The position numbers and the translations under genes are program-made. A stretch of DNA of 6,229 nucleotides. It comes from Acidobacteriota bacterium. Lineage in GTDB: Bacteria > Acidobacteriota > Terriglobia > Terriglobales > Acidobacteriaceae. The stretch's first letter is position 1. Each line of letters begins with the position of its first letter. The stretch covers positions 1-6,229 of the forward strand of contig JAGWML010000182.1 in the NCBI GenBank assembly GCA_028873155.1. The letters run 5' to 3'. Shown here piece after piece: positions 5,742 through 6,229 of this stretch. The notes beneath the pieces were generated by a model. The model made no database searches. It worked only from the letters and a program-made list of their open reading frames with translations, and was not told the origin of the DNA.

Positions 5742-6229
5742 TTGGCGTCCGATTCCTGATTCCCGATCTCTGATTTCTGTTCTCGGCTTCTCATCAAAGG
5801 GAAAAGAATCACATCGCGGATGGACTTCGAGCCAGTCAGCAGCATCACCAGGCGGTCGATGCCGATGCCTTCGCCGCCGGTCGGCGGCAGGCCGTAGGCC
5901 AGCGCGCGCACGTAGTCTTCGTCCATCTGGTGGGCCTCGTCGTCGCCATGCTCGCGCGCGGTCAGTTGCTGCTCAAAGCGCTTGTGCTGCTCCACCGGGT
6001 CGTTCAGCTCGCTGAAGGCGTTGCCTACCTCAAAGCCGCCAATGTAGAACTCGAATCGCTCCACCCACTCGGGATCGTCCGGCTTCTGCTTGGAGAGCGG
6101 CGAGACGGCGGTGGGGAACTCGTAGATGATAGTGGGCTGGATGAGATGCTCTTCGGCGACCGCCTCAAACAAGGACGCGATGCACTTTCCGAGTGGGATT
6201 GACGGCGTATTGAGATCCAGTTCGATTTG
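5738..6229 (-). CDS. lysS: Lysyl-tRNA synthetase, class II, C-terminal part (5' end outside the window)
   Basis: LysS charges tRNA-Lys with lysine. The frame is open on the minus strand to the window edge, giving 163 residues plus TGA (5738-5740); the TTG at 6170-6172 is internal. The sequence is the end of the class II catalytic core: PTIIYEFPTAVSPLSK, then FEFYIGGFEVGNAFSELNDPVEQHKRFEQQL, then MDEDYVRALAYGLPPTGGEGIGIDRLVMLLTGSKSIRDVILFPLM. This contains class II motif 3 with its ATP-binding Arg at window residue 126. The wording is specific for bacterial LysS rather than AspS or AsnS. After FPLMR there is a 16-residue charged tail ending in DAK, largely encoded by a heptanucleotide repeat. 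ymdB follows with a 4-nt overlap, suggesting one operon. Confidence 0.95.
   Translation of the reverse strand, partial: QIELDLNTPSIPLGKCIASLFEAVAEEHLIQPTIIYEFPTAVSPLSKQKPDDPEWVERFEFYIGGFEVGNAFSELNDPVEQHKRFEQQLTAREHGDDEAHQMDEDYVRALAYGLPPTGGEGIGIDRLVMLLTGSKSIRDVILFPLMRSREQKSEIGNQESDAK
5751..5778 (-). repeat. Four-copy degenerate heptanucleotide tandem repeat at the lysS 3' end
   Basis: On the lysS-sense strand, four 7-mers follow head to tail: AGAAATC (5778-5772), AGAGATC (5771-5765), GGGAATC (5764-5758) and AGGAATC (5757-5751), consensus RGRRATC. The array is unbroken, ends 9 nt before the ymdB GTG, and encodes about residues 133-141 of the extra LysS tail (KSEIGNQES). Because 7 is not a multiple of 3, the units are read in changing frames, so the repeat acts at the DNA or RNA level rather than as a peptide repeat. 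The last unit supplies an AGGA that could serve as a ribosome-binding element for ymdB. Confidence 0.7.

Overview
The window is about 60% GC, tightly packed chromosomal DNA that looks like core genome. I see no phage, insertion-sequence, CRISPR, tRNA or rRNA signature. The gene set, GC content and the style of the secreted proteins (a TPR protein with a Lys/Pro/His-rich tail and an orphan exported protein) suggest an Acidobacteriota member of the Terriglobales/Acidobacteriaceae type. That assignment is inferred from recollection of the families, not from a database match.

Layout, left to right. (1) Positions 1-2336, + strand: a methionine-biosynthesis pair. The 3' nine-tenths of an O-acetylhomoserine sulfhydrylase gene (metY, start outside the window) is followed after 5 bp by a complete homoserine O-acetyltransferase gene (metX). 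MetX makes O-acetylhomoserine, and MetY replaces the acetyl group with sulfide to give homocysteine. (2) Positions 2337-2597: a 261-bp intergenic region with a near-consensus housekeeping promoter (TTGTCA, 17 bp, TATAAT) and a predicted leader of about 138 nt containing an inverted repeat and a direct repeat. (3) Positions 2598-3926, + strand: a secreted TPR-type protein of unknown function, closed by a perfect 16-bp intrinsic-terminator hairpin. (4) Positions 4036-4920, + strand: a 294-residue exported protein that I do not recognise, with no Shine-Dalgarno sequence and possibly a leaderless mRNA. (5) Positions 4944-6229, - strand: the 3' part of lysS (lysyl-tRNA synthetase) followed by ymdB (TIGR00282-type metallophosphodiesterase). 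The two are joined by a 4-nt GTGA stop/start overlap, so they are probably translationally coupled. This pair converges on gene (4) with only 23 bp between the stop codons.

The window does not show a clear new multi-gene system. The items most worth a second look are a four-copy degenerate heptanucleotide tandem repeat forming the end of lysS immediately upstream of the ymdB start, the two uncharacterised exported proteins, and the structured leader of the TPR gene.
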